DNA of 64,000 nt from NCBI RefSeq assembly GCF_030248535.1, contig NZ_JAHGAJ010000019.1, forward strand, positions 248,001 to 312,000, in the 5' to 3' direction. Shown here piece after piece: positions 45,063 to 53,628 of this stretch. Under the pieces are notes generated by a model. The model saw only the letters and a program-made list of their open reading frames with translations, made no database searches and was not told the origin of the DNA. Position 1 is the stretch's first letter; the number at the start of each line of letters is the position of its first letter. The DNA comes from Vibrio sp. D404a. GTDB taxonomy: Bacteria > Pseudomonadota > Gammaproteobacteria > Enterobacterales > Vibrionaceae. Both the position numbers and the translations under genes were made by a program.

Positions 45063-45803
45063 TTAACTGGCAATCTCTAACTCTCCTGCCCCTTGAATGG
45101 AGCGCTGGCTGTTTTCCACTAAGATGGCCGTGGCTGTCTCTTTTAGCATCTGCCATTCAGAATCTTCCACTTCAATACCATCTCGCCATGCGCTATCTAG
45201 TTTCTCCGTCAAAGAGTCGGATGTTATATGAGTCTCGTAACCTTGGCTCAAGCTATCGATATCGAAATCTCGTACCGACAATTCAATCGTCATCTCATGG
45301 TGTGAACCAATATCGTCTAAGACTTGTTCCGACAAGAACAGCTCGGGGGCAACACAGCCCTTATTGAGTACATACAGTGTGCGTTTAGGGTTTGAACCAT
45401 TACTCCAACTCGCGGAGCACGCGACGCCTTTAGCAGCAAGTTTCACCAGTTCGCTGTATGCCAGCCAGCGGTTGTGGCAGTTGCTCAGTTCAATCATCAA
45501 CGCCTTTTGTCCGACCATTTTCTCTAGCGCGTAGTCCAGAACCACAGGTAAATGGCACGCGACACTGCTTTTATGAAGATCGACCTGAATGACGTTATCT
45601 TGTGTGGTACTAATTTGTGCCGGTTCATCTAACTCTAAGCCGATGAAGCTAGACGCGTTGTTGAAATGCCTTACCCCATCAAGACCCACCATTTGAAGAT
45701 CAGCCACCATATTAGCGATCACATCAGCTTCACCACAGCAACGTCGCATACCCAGAAAAGCTTTGTTCACCGCCGCGACTAGTTCATTATGAGAAACGAT
45801 CAT
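45063..45803 (-). CDS. DUF3726-like protein of the catabolic cluster
   Basis: A 246-residue protein with a helical opening (ELVAAVNKAFLGMRRCCGEADVIANMVADLQ) that fits my memory of DUF3726; the match is not certain. Cys pairs (RRCC) and a VACHLPVVLDYALEKM segment follow; no signal peptide is seen. The start overlaps the upstream 589-residue gene stop (TGATG-like coupling), so the two proteins probably form a functional pair. Function unknown. A strong terminator follows. Confidence 0.55.
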   Translation of the reverse strand: MIVSHNELVAAVNKAFLGMRRCCGEADVIANMVADLQMVGLDGVRHFNNASSFIGLELDEPAQISTTQDNVIQVDLHKSSVACHLPVVLDYALEKMVGQKALMIELSNCHNRWLAYSELVKLAAKGVACSASWSNGSNPKRTLYVLNKGCVAPELFLSEQVLDDIGSHHEMTIELSVRDFDIDSLSQGYETHITSDSLTEKLDSAWRDGIEVEDSEWQMLKETATAILVENSQRSIQGAGELEIAS

Positions 45804-47572
45804 CAGTGATTCCCTCCTTGGTTTTCAATTGAATTGCGTTCTTGGTTCACTATTTGTGGTGCTTGCTCTTGGTGTGATGCCTGCTCTTGCGGTGCGGTGT
45901 TCTCTTCGGGCAACAAAGGGAATAACCACTCATCGGTACTGATCTCATCAAGTAGCGGTGCCCCTTGGAAGAAAGTCACGCGAACCCAGCGATCAGAGCG
46001 AGGGTCAAACTTGGTCGCACCAAACACCGCCAGTTTGCATCGCAACAGATGCATAGGAAGCGATGATTTGTGCAATACGTTCATTTGGATATCACCCATG
46101 TCACGATTGCCTAGTGTCCATACACGTCTAGCAATCGCTCGGTATTGTGGCTGTTGGACCAAAAATTCAGCCAAAGACATCTCTGGTGGAAATTGCAGCA
46201 ATGCATGATAAAGGCGATACGCTTGTCTTCCGATATCAAGGGGCAACTCACGCTCTTCTCCCGGTTCTTCGCCGCGCACTCCTAGCCTTGGTTCTTCTTT
46301 ATCTTGCGAACGATACCAAAACCAGTAGTTATTCTCGGCAAGCGTATAGTCAGTGCTAATGGCCCAGCGATATTTCGCCTCTAATACCACCAAAATATCT
46401 TGCAGCTTCTTACCACTTGGAAGTGACAGTGTCTCGTTACAGTTCATCTTGTCTTGATAAGCGTCTACGACCTCTGGATAAAGCTCCATTACGCATGAGA
46501 TCAGGATTTCTTGGGCTTCCAAACTCATGCTATGCGTGCTGTTTACCACTTGCTGCCACGTTGAGTGTCGCTCAACAGTATCGTTCAAGGTTTTATTAAA
46601 TTGGCGTAGTTCGTCAATCGCCACTCGATTAAGGCAGTCTTGATGCTGGTTAATGGTGATCACTTGTTGTAGATGCAATACACCTTTGTTCAACAAGTTT
46701 GCAAGAGGCTTAACCAGCTGAGGATCGGTTGATAGCGCCAATACTTGTGCCAACGCTTGCTCTCGTGTTGTCATCCATTGATCAACAATACACGGATGGT
46801 TAATTAGGTAAGGCGCCATACCTAAACCTGTCGCATTGCCGACGCCAAGATAACGCTGAAGGCCTCTGTCTAACTCTACAGCTTGTCCGCCACCCTGTTG
46901 CTGCGCCAAGTAATGAACCCAATCAAGGCTGAATTCACGTAACAGGTAAACAGCGCACATTTGAGCACTAAATGACTGATTAAAATCTGGGTTTTCTTCT
47001 AACACCTTAAAATCAGCAATACCAAACTTACCGTTGCCGTAGACTGCTGTGGTGCGCAAAATGTATCCGACTTCCGCTAACTCCTTAGCGGTTGGTTGAA
47101 CGCCTTTAGAAAGATGGCTCACGATATGCTCAAACACTCGTACGCTCTTGTTGGCACGCGCTAACACCAGCACATTGTTAGGATTTCTTCCCGCTTCTTG
47201 GAGAGGGACATTAGCACGAAGCTGCTCGAGCAGAGTGACATCTACGTCCCCTAAAACCAAGGCAAAGGTGACATCCCATTTCTCAGCAATCACGCGGTCA
47301 TTGCGCTCTTCATCTGCGATCTCATCACAGAAAACAACCAAGTGATAAACATGAGTTGGGGTCGTCAATTTGTATATCACATGACCAAAGCCTCTCGGAC
47401 ACAGTTGCCAATCATGCTTAGTGACCTGCCATTGCTGTTGTGCCATTTTTCGAATCAGTGTTCTCACAAAGCTGATACGTGTTTGGTGCATCGCGCCTAG
47501 CCTTTCTGGCGCCATAACACACTCTGCGTTACGTAGTTCGGATTCAGTGTAGGTTGAACGATGTGCATCCAT
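45803..47572 (-). CDS. Large unknown protein of the catabolic cluster
   Basis: A 589-residue cytoplasmic-looking protein that I do not recognise. The N-terminal part (about 20-200) has regular alpha/beta character (HVYHLVVFCDEIADEERNDRVIAEKWDVTFALVLGD), and the middle is mostly helical. The tail is rich in Gln and Glu (PQEQASHQEQAPQ). No membrane helix or catalytic motif stands out. The ATG at 47572 is chosen over a GTG at 47584. It is directly coupled to the DUF3726-like gene and follows the BCCT transporter gene after 158 bp, so it belongs to this cluster's pathway in an undefined way. Confidence 0.6.
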   Translation of the reverse strand: MDAHRSTYTESELRNAECVMAPERLGAMHQTRISFVRTLIRKMAQQQWQVTKHDWQLCPRGFGHVIYKLTTPTHVYHLVVFCDEIADEERNDRVIAEKWDVTFALVLGDVDVTLLEQLRANVPLQEAGRNPNNVLVLARANKSVRVFEHIVSHLSKGVQPTAKELAEVGYILRTTAVYGNGKFGIADFKVLEENPDFNQSFSAQMCAVYLLREFSLDWVHYLAQQQGGGQAVELDRGLQRYLGVGNATGLGMAPYLINHPCIVDQWMTTREQALAQVLALSTDPQLVKPLANLLNKGVLHLQQVITINQHQDCLNRVAIDELRQFNKTLNDTVERHSTWQQVVNSTHSMSLEAQEILISCVMELYPEVVDAYQDKMNCNETLSLPSGKKLQDILVVLEAKYRWAISTDYTLAENNYWFWYRSQDKEEPRLGVRGEEPGEERELPLDIGRQAYRLYHALLQFPPEMSLAEFLVQQPQYRAIARRVWTLGNRDMGDIQMNVLHKSSLPMHLLRCKLAVFGATKFDPRSDRWVRVTFFQGAPLLDEISTDEWLFPLLPEENTAPQEQASHQEQAPQIVNQERNSIENQGGNH

Positions 47573-47682
47573 TTTGCTCACCACCTTTATAGTTATTTAG
47601 TATCACTAACCGTTCCCAGCCGAGGGTTAGTTTTCACGTTATTGAATGAATGGGGCGAGTTTTCCGCCCCTAATTATTATTA

Positions 47683-47745
47683 TTTTGCTTATAGCCCTAG
47701 TTATTTCGCTAATAACCCTAGCTGTTGCGCTTATAACCCTTGCTC
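47683..47745. repeat. 21-bp tandem repeat, three copies, covering the BCCT stop codon
   Basis: Three gapless 21-bp units share the pattern GC-TWATARCCCTWG on the plus strand. The outer one contains the last codons and TAA of the BCCT gene; the other two extend in frame beyond the stop. Confidence 0.85.
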
Positions 47746-49359
47746 TTTTGCCATCTTGATCGCGATTTGAGGCGCATTCCAAAGCGAAGGTAAAAGAATC
47801 AGCGAAACCGGTACTGCAGTGATGACAATGAATGATTGCAGTGCCGATATACCGCCAGAGCCCAGCGAAATGAGGATCAAGGCAGTCACACCCATCGCCA
47901 CACCCCAGAAGGTACGGATGATGGCATTTGGCTCTGTCTCACCACTGATCACCACACTGATGGTGTAAGTCATTGAGTCACCCGTCGTCACAATGAAAAT
48001 CGTGGTTAGAATCAGGAACAAGATGGACACCAACATTGGCATTGGTAGCTGTTGCGTTACCGCCAGCAGAGCCCCCGGCAAGTTAAACCCTTCAAATGCC
48101 TTACTGACACTGCCTGGGTCAGCAATTTCAAACGCTAGACCAGAACCACCGACGATGGTGAACCAGAAACAAGTGACAAGCGGAGCAATAACACTGATTG
48201 TGGTGACAATTTGGCGAATATTACGGCCTCGAGAGATACGAGCGATAAAGATTGCCATCATTGGTCCATAACCTAGGAACCACCCCCAGAAGAATACCGT
48301 CCACCAGCTCAACCAGCCTTCATCACCACGATATGTCGCCATCGGAATGAAGTTATCTAGCATGCTGCCCACACCCTGAATGTAACCATTGAAGATGAAG
48401 TTCGTTGGGCCAAACAATAGGATGTAAATCATCAGCGCCATCGCCAAAATCACGTTGTAGCGACTCAGCATTTGCATACCACGGTTGAGGCCACTCAAAG
48501 CAGAAAGTGTGTATAGAGCAATAGCAAACAGAATGATGATCAGTTGTGTCGTGAAGCCATCAGGGATCTCAAACAAAACGTTCAATGCATAGCTCACTTG
48601 CAAGCCCAAGAACCCGATCGGACCTATGGTTCCCGCGGCAACCGCAACGATACAACAAGCGTCAATCAGTGCTCCTGTGTGACCTTTTAGCGCTCGCTCA
48701 CCCAACACCGGGTAAAGTAAGATGCGTGGTTTCAGCGGTAAGCCTTTATCGTAATGAAGGTGCATCACCACAATTGAGGTCAAACTGCCGACAATTGCCC
48801 ACGCTAAGAAACCCCAGTGCATGAAAGATTGCGATAGTGCGTTAACCGCACCTTGCTGTGCGCTCTCTTGCGCGCCGTATAAAGGCGGAGGACTCACATA
48901 GTGCGCGATAGGCTCTGCAGCTGCCCAGAACACACCACCACCGGCAAGCAGAGTACAGAAGATGATTGCCATCCAGCGGAAGCCGTCCATTTCAGGCTTA
49001 TCCGCTCCCCCAAGAACGACCTTGCCTGTTCGCCCTGCCGCCAAGCCAAGACCAATAAGAAAAGTAAGCAGAAGAAGCAGCTGCCAATATGGGCCAAAGA
49101 CTTTCACTGACCACGCAAAGCCGCTATTTACAAGGCTAGATAGAAGCTCTCCATCATAAAGCGCCAGTGCAACAAACAGTGCGATGAACCCGCCGCTGTA
49201 CCATAGAGCGGGGTTACTCAGCCCCAGTTTGTCGTTGTTTACGTCCTTACTATTGTTCGCTGTATTCGAATCTGACTTCTGTTTGTCTTTCTTCGACGAA
49301 GCATTCATGCTCGCCGCTTCCAGACCATTCGGTTTCACGCTATTGGTTAAATCAGACAT
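47731..49359 (-). CDS. BCCT-family transporter (betaine/carnitine/choline type)
   Basis: A 542-residue transporter with about 12 helices after a polar N-terminal region of 45 residues. The family signature region reads WWTVFFWGWFLGYGPMMAIFIARISRGRNIR, a variant of the usual WTxFYWAWW. The GGVFWAAAEPIAHY segment, lining the ligand path, is well kept. Such carriers import quaternary amines such as glycine betaine, carnitine or choline, or related zwitterions. With the dipeptidase, aldehyde dehydrogenase and RidA upstream, it probably brings in the compound that they break down. Its 3' end is tandemly duplicated. Confidence 0.9.
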   Translation of the reverse strand: MSDLTNSVKPNGLEAASMNASSKKDKQKSDSNTANNSKDVNNDKLGLSNPALWYSGGFIALFVALALYDGELLSSLVNSGFAWSVKVFGPYWQLLLLLTFLIGLGLAAGRTGKVVLGGADKPEMDGFRWMAIIFCTLLAGGGVFWAAAEPIAHYVSPPPLYGAQESAQQGAVNALSQSFMHWGFLAWAIVGSLTSIVVMHLHYDKGLPLKPRILLYPVLGERALKGHTGALIDACCIVAVAAGTIGPIGFLGLQVSYALNVLFEIPDGFTTQLIIILFAIALYTLSALSGLNRGMQMLSRYNVILAMALMIYILLFGPTNFIFNGYIQGVGSMLDNFIPMATYRGDEGWLSWWTVFFWGWFLGYGPMMAIFIARISRGRNIRQIVTTISVIAPLVTCFWFTIVGGSGLAFEIADPGSVSKAFEGFNLPGALLAVTQQLPMPMLVSILFLILTTIFIVTTGDSMTYTISVVISGETEPNAIIRTFWGVAMGVTALILISLGSGGISALQSFIVITAVPVSLILLPSLWNAPQIAIKMAKEQGL

Positions 49360-49503
49360 ACTCTGACTCCAGAGGTTTCTTTGCAGCTGTCATAACAATG
49401 ATGACTGCAAGAGGTGTATTTAACACCTGCCCTGTTATTCTTTTAGTGGGCAGGTTAGTCCATGTTTAGGTCTATCTGGTATAGGGTTTCCTTTGTCTTC
49501 GTC

Positions 49504-50499
49504 CTACTCTTTAACAAGTGGCTCTAGTCCGTCTTGTAAAAAGTTAAACCAGTTTTCGCCTAGTACTTTTCCTGCCTCGGCTTCACTAAAGCCGTGGCCG
49601 ATCAAACCGTTGTAGATGTTTTCCATGCCGGTGCTGCCACAGAACCATGGCAGTGCATCGGGCCAACCAGAATTGCTAGCAGAGCCTTCGCCGTAATCCA
49701 TCGCCTTTGACCAACGCCCATTACGCATCCACTCCAGCACCGACTGAGGTTGGTTCAAGCACAGGTCACTACCGATACCCAAGTGCTCAACGCCCACCAT
49801 GTCTGCTGTTTTCGCGACCATTTGGCAAAAGTCATCAAGCGTACATTGGCTTCCGTTTGGTAAGTGGAATGGATAGAGGCTGAAGCCAATCAAGCCACCG
49901 CGAGCGGCTAGCGCTTTGATCACTTCGTTGGATTTGTTTCGCAATGCATCGTGCGCAAACGTTGGATTGGCATGGCTGATACAGATGGGACGCGAAGAGA
50001 GATCGATCGCTTCAAGCGTTGAGCGCTCCGCGCTGTGTGACATGTCGATGATCATACCGACACGGTTCATCTCTTCTATCGCCTGCTTACCGAAGCGAGT
50101 CACGCCCGTATCATGCTGCTCATAACAACCGGTCGCTAATAGACTCTGGTTGTTGTAGGTGAGCTGCATGATCAAAAGCCCTTGCTGGCGCATGACTTCG
50201 ATCAAACCGATCTCGTCATCAATTGGTGAACAGTTCTGCGCGCCCATGAAGATGCCAACCTTGCCGAGCTGTTTGGCTTTTTCGACATCCGCCATTGAGT
50301 GGATTGGCATGATGAGGTCAGCATTTTGTTCAAACCTAAGATTCCATTCGGCAAAGCGAGTCAGAGTTTCACGCGCGTTCTCGTGATAGACAATCGTTGC
50401 GTGTACCGCAGTAATGCCGCTGGCTTTCAATGTTTGAAAATATTCTCGATCCCAATTGCAGTACTGTAATCCATCGATAACTATTCGTTGCTGGTACAT
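49504..50499 (-). CDS. M19-type membrane-dipeptidase-like hydrolase
   Basis: A 331-residue amidohydrolase-like protein of the renal dipeptidase family. Zinc motifs visible are IDMSH, ISHANP and HLGIGSD, and FGKQAIEEMNRVGM is typical. The first HxD metal motif of classical M19 enzymes is missing: the place reads IDGLQYCNWDRE. I recall the same feature in M19-like genes linked to glycine betaine or carnitine catabolism in Pseudomonas. The ATG at 50499 follows AGGAG by 7 bases. The substrate is probably not a dipeptide; it may be an amide or other derivative of the compound imported by the BCCT carrier. Confidence 0.82.
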   Translation of the reverse strand: MYQQRIVIDGLQYCNWDREYFQTLKASGITAVHATIVYHENARETLTRFAEWNLRFEQNADLIMPIHSMADVEKAKQLGKVGIFMGAQNCSPIDDEIGLIEVMRQQGLLIMQLTYNNQSLLATGCYEQHDTGVTRFGKQAIEEMNRVGMIIDMSHSAERSTLEAIDLSSRPICISHANPTFAHDALRNKSNEVIKALAARGGLIGFSLYPFHLPNGSQCTLDDFCQMVAKTADMVGVEHLGIGSDLCLNQPQSVLEWMRNGRWSKAMDYGEGSASNSGWPDALPWFCGSTGMENIYNGLIGHGFSEAEAGKVLGENWFNFLQDGLEPLVKE

Positions 50500-50586
50500 A
50501 ACCACTCCTGTTGAATAACTCAAAATCGAACGTTTGACTCAGCCCGAGCCACTCTCGGGCTTCATCCTTGTTCAGTGACACACACG

Positions 50587-52050
50587 TTAGTAAGGGCGCT
50601 GATACGCAGTTTTAACTACTGTGTAGAACTCTTTAGCGTACTGACCTTGCTCACGAGGACCAAAGCTAGATTCTTTACGCCCACCAAATGGCACGTGGTA
50701 ATCCGTACCCGCTGTTGGTAGGTTGACCATCACACACCCGGTTTGCGCCTGCTCTTTGAACATCGCGCTAGTACGTAGACTTTGAGTAATGATGCCGCCA
50801 GTTAGGCCAAAGCGTGTATCGTTGGTCGTAGCGATCGCTTCTTCTAAATCTGCTACGCGAATAACGCTAGCCATCGGAGCAAACACCTCTTCTTGGTTCA
50901 CTTCCCAGCTGTTTTGTGTGTTTAAGAAAAGCGTTGGCGACATGTAGTAGCCTTCGTGTTCTAGGTTTAAGCGCTCTCCGCCAAAGGCCAACTCCGCGCC
51001 GCTTTGACGTGCCTTTTCTATCCACTCGAAGTTCGCTTCCAGCTGTTTTCCATCAACCACAGGGCCCATGAAAATGCCATCTTGAAGTGCGTGGCCTACT
51101 TTAAGTTCACTCATACGCTTGATTAGCGCTTCAACGTATTGATCGTGAATGCTATCCATCACCACAAGACGAGAAGAAGCCGTACATTTCTGACCTGCAC
51201 CAGAGAATGAACCAGCAATGGTTGCTTCAACCGCCGTCTGGATATCGGCATCGTCTGCGATAACCAGCGCATTCTTTGAGCCCATTTCTAGCTGGCAACG
51301 TACGAAGTTTGGCGCTGTCGCAGCAGCAACTTTACGGCCTGTATCAACCGAACCGGTGAAGCTCACACCGTTTACATCTTTCGAATGAATCAGTGCGTCA
51401 CCTACTGTTGAACCACTGCCCAGTACAAGGTTGAACGTACCTGCTGGAATGCCTTGGCGATGGATGATCTCGGTTAATGCCACTGCACTTGCCGGTGTTA
51501 GATTCGCAGGCTTCCATATAACGCTGTTACCAAAAGCCAATGCTGGCGCAATTTTCCAAGCCGCCGTCGCGGTTGGGAAATTCCAAGGAGAGATAATGGC
51601 GATAACGCCTACGGCTTCACGAGTCACTTCAACGGAGACCCCTGGACGGACGGAAGCTGCGTTATCACCAATTTGACGAAGTACTTCAGCGGCGAAGTAC
51701 TGGAAGAATTGACCTGCACGATAGATTTCACCACGGCCTTCAGCAAATGGCTTACCCTCTTCACGAGAAAGTAGCGTGCCTAATTCATCACAACGTGCAA
51801 TCAGCTCATCACCAATCGCTTGTAGCACAGCTTGCTTACGCTCAATCGGTGTTTTTTCCCACTCAGGTTGGGCGTGTTTTGCTGCCGAGATAGCCTGCTG
51901 CACTTGCTCTGAGCTTGCTTGCGCGAAATCACCTAGATTCTCTGAAATGTCAGAAGGGTTAATATTCGAAACAGTACTCACGCCCGCTTGCCATTCACCA
52001 CCAATATAGAGTGCGTTTTCTGCTTGAACATTGTTTAGTTGAGTCATCAT
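50587..52050 (-). CDS. Aldehyde dehydrogenase, alpha-ketoglutaric-semialdehyde type
   Basis: A 487-residue NAD(P)-dependent enzyme. The motifs are SPWNFP, a WKPANLTPASA nucleotide contact, FTGSVDTG, catalytic Glu in LEMGSKN (usually MGGKN) and catalytic Cys in GAGQKCTASSR. The PTAGTDYHVPFGGRKESSFGPREQG end is the hallmark of the KGSADH/YcbD-like branch. It would oxidise a semialdehyde formed in this pathway to an acid. Two ATG codons start the gene, with AAGGA upstream. It lies between the dipeptidase and RidA genes, same strand. Confidence 0.88.
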   Translation of the reverse strand: MMTQLNNVQAENALYIGGEWQAGVSTVSNINPSDISENLGDFAQASSEQVQQAISAAKHAQPEWEKTPIERKQAVLQAIGDELIARCDELGTLLSREEGKPFAEGRGEIYRAGQFFQYFAAEVLRQIGDNAASVRPGVSVEVTREAVGVIAIISPWNFPTATAAWKIAPALAFGNSVIWKPANLTPASAVALTEIIHRQGIPAGTFNLVLGSGSTVGDALIHSKDVNGVSFTGSVDTGRKVAAATAPNFVRCQLEMGSKNALVIADDADIQTAVEATIAGSFSGAGQKCTASSRLVVMDSIHDQYVEALIKRMSELKVGHALQDGIFMGPVVDGKQLEANFEWIEKARQSGAELAFGGERLNLEHEGYYMSPTLFLNTQNSWEVNQEEVFAPMASVIRVADLEEAIATTNDTRFGLTGGIITQSLRTSAMFKEQAQTGCVMVNLPTAGTDYHVPFGGRKESSFGPREQGQYAKEFYTVVKTAYQRPY

Positions 52051-52147
52051 TCTATCCTTGTCACGTCTTAGCGACTGTTGAGTCTGGTCGCTCTGTATTG
52101 ATTCAATAATTGAGTTGTGTTCGGTTTACTTACTCATGACCTATGCT

Positions 52148-52546
52148 TTACGCCTGCTGCGGAGCTGACGCATAGACTACAAATTCCACTAACATCTCTT
52201 CTCTTGCGAGCCCTGCCACAACCATTGCTGCGCGGTTTGGGTATGGCGCTTCGAAATGCTCAGCGTAAACAGCGTTAACTGTTTTCAGGTATTCACGGTC
52301 GGTAACGTAGATCAGCACCTGAAGCACAGAGTCCATCGATGTGCCTGCGCACTCCAAGGTATGCTTCAAATTGTTAAAAGTTTGTCGCGTTTGAGCTTCA
52401 ACGCCCCCTTCAACTACCGCACCCGTATCATCAATTGGGATCTGAGCAGTATAGAGAGTACCGTTGTTAACAATCGCCCACTCCAAAGGGGCTTTAGAGG
52501 CAAAAAGTTCGGTTTTTACTGGCTGTTTTTTAGTTTGTACGTTCAC
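52148..52546 (-). CDS. RidA-family enamine/imine deaminase
   Basis: A 132-residue RidA protein. The RPNRAAMVVAGLA-type segment with the conserved Arg (PNRAAMVVAGLAREEMLVEFVVYA) and TRQTFNNLKHTLECAGTSMDSVLQVLIYV are canonical. It hydrolyses reactive imines or enamines to ketones. Its presence with a semialdehyde dehydrogenase implies an imine intermediate in the pathway. It starts the operon opposite a LysR gene. Confidence 0.9.
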   Translation of the reverse strand: MNVQTKKQPVKTELFASKAPLEWAIVNNGTLYTAQIPIDDTGAVVEGGVEAQTRQTFNNLKHTLECAGTSMDSVLQVLIYVTDREYLKTVNAVYAEHFEAPYPNRAAMVVAGLAREEMLVEFVVYASAPQQA

Positions 52547-52654
52547 GTTTCAATCCAACTTTGTAACAATTTTGTTTCAAGATGGTTAAATACTGCACCT
52601 TGACGCCTGATAAATCTAACGGTAAATTTCGTGCATTTGATAAAAAAAACTTAT

Positions 52655-52675
52655 CACCTTACGCAAAGTAAGGTG
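52655..52675. promoter_or_regulatory. Perfect operator-like palindrome between ridA-type and lysR genes
   Basis: CACCTTAC-GCAAA-GTAAGGTG is a flawless 8-bp inverted repeat with 5-nt spacer, within the 158-bp divergent region, 30 bp upstream of the LysR start. The geometry fits a LysR recognition site; a CACCTTGACG half match lies near 52598. Confidence 0.65.
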
Positions 52676-52704
52676 AAACAAGGGATTGAGAAGGATTCAA
52701 ACGG

Positions 52705-53586
52705 ATGAGTATTAAATTGCAGCAGCTAAAACATTTCGTTTTTGTGATAGAGGAAGGGGGATTTCGAGCCGCAGCGAACCGTGCCAACCGTTCTCAAGCC
52801 GCTCTATCGACATCAATCAAAGAGCTAGAAAAGATACTTGGTCAGCCTCTGTTTGAAACAGGCAACAAGTCAACGCTGACGCCATTTGGAGAAATATGTC
52901 TACCTAAGATCATACAATTTCTGAATGTTTACAAAGCACTAGATAATGACTTACGCGCCGCGGCGGCAGGTCAACAAGGAAGAGTAAGGATTGCCAGCGT
53001 TCCCTCCGTAGCCGCAAAATTAATCCCGAGTGTGCTGGGAGCCTTCTGTGAGCAATACCCAAATGTAGAAGTGAGTTTAATTGATGATAATGCGGCTGGC
53101 GTAGAAGCAAGACTATTGTCTGGAGAGGTTGATGTCGCGCTAGGCAACAGCTCAAGCCTCGATGAAGACACTATCGATTTTACTCCATTGATCTCAGACC
53201 CGATCGGTGTCGTCTGTTTGAAAGACAATCCAATCGCCAGTCAACCAGAAGGTATAGAGTGGCAAACCTTACTCCAACAACCCTTTATTCGTAATGGGAC
53301 CTGTACCCTACTCGACCCAACGCCAGCTCGCACGCTCAGTGAACAAGCTCTCTATTCGGTAGAGAACATCACATCCCTATTTTCAGTACTCGAGCTCGGG
53401 ATTGGAGTGACAACCCTGCCAAAACTGGCCTTCCCGACCAACGAAACCCGTTTAACTTGGATTCCGTTAATTGACCCGCCGTTAAAGCGTCAGATTGGTA
53501 TATTCAGATTGTCAGACAGGACTATTTCACCGCAAGCACAAGCTTTTCATGACCTGTGCGTGCAGTATTTGAAGATAAACCAATAA
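52705..53586 (+). CDS. LysR-family regulator of the catabolic cluster
   Basis: A 293-residue LTTR: helix-turn-helix with GGFRAAANRANRSQAALSTSIKELEKILGQPLFE in the first 60 residues, linker helix, and a two-lobe inducer domain (RIASVPSVAAKLIPSVL, LGIGVTTLPKLAF). It is divergent from the RidA operon over a perfect palindrome, the standard layout for an LTTR controlling its neighbours. AAGG precedes the ATG at proper spacing. The inducer is presumably a pathway intermediate. Confidence 0.9.
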   Translation: MSIKLQQLKHFVFVIEEGGFRAAANRANRSQAALSTSIKELEKILGQPLFETGNKSTLTPFGEICLPKIIQFLNVYKALDNDLRAAAAGQQGRVRIASVPSVAAKLIPSVLGAFCEQYPNVEVSLIDDNAAGVEARLLSGEVDVALGNSSSLDEDTIDFTPLISDPIGVVCLKDNPIASQPEGIEWQTLLQQPFIRNGTCTLLDPTPARTLSEQALYSVENITSLFSVLELGIGVTTLPKLAFPTNETRLTWIPLIDPPLKRQIGIFRLSDRTISPQAQAFHDLCVQYLKINQ

Positions 53587-53628
53587 CGGTTTGCTTATTG
53601 GAAAGGTTGATGGACTGAAACGATTCGC

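Noticed and set aside
53580..53600. A CCAATAA / TTATTGG stem across the catabolic LysR stop.
   Set aside because: Seven base pairs without a U-tract; could be chance between convergent genes.
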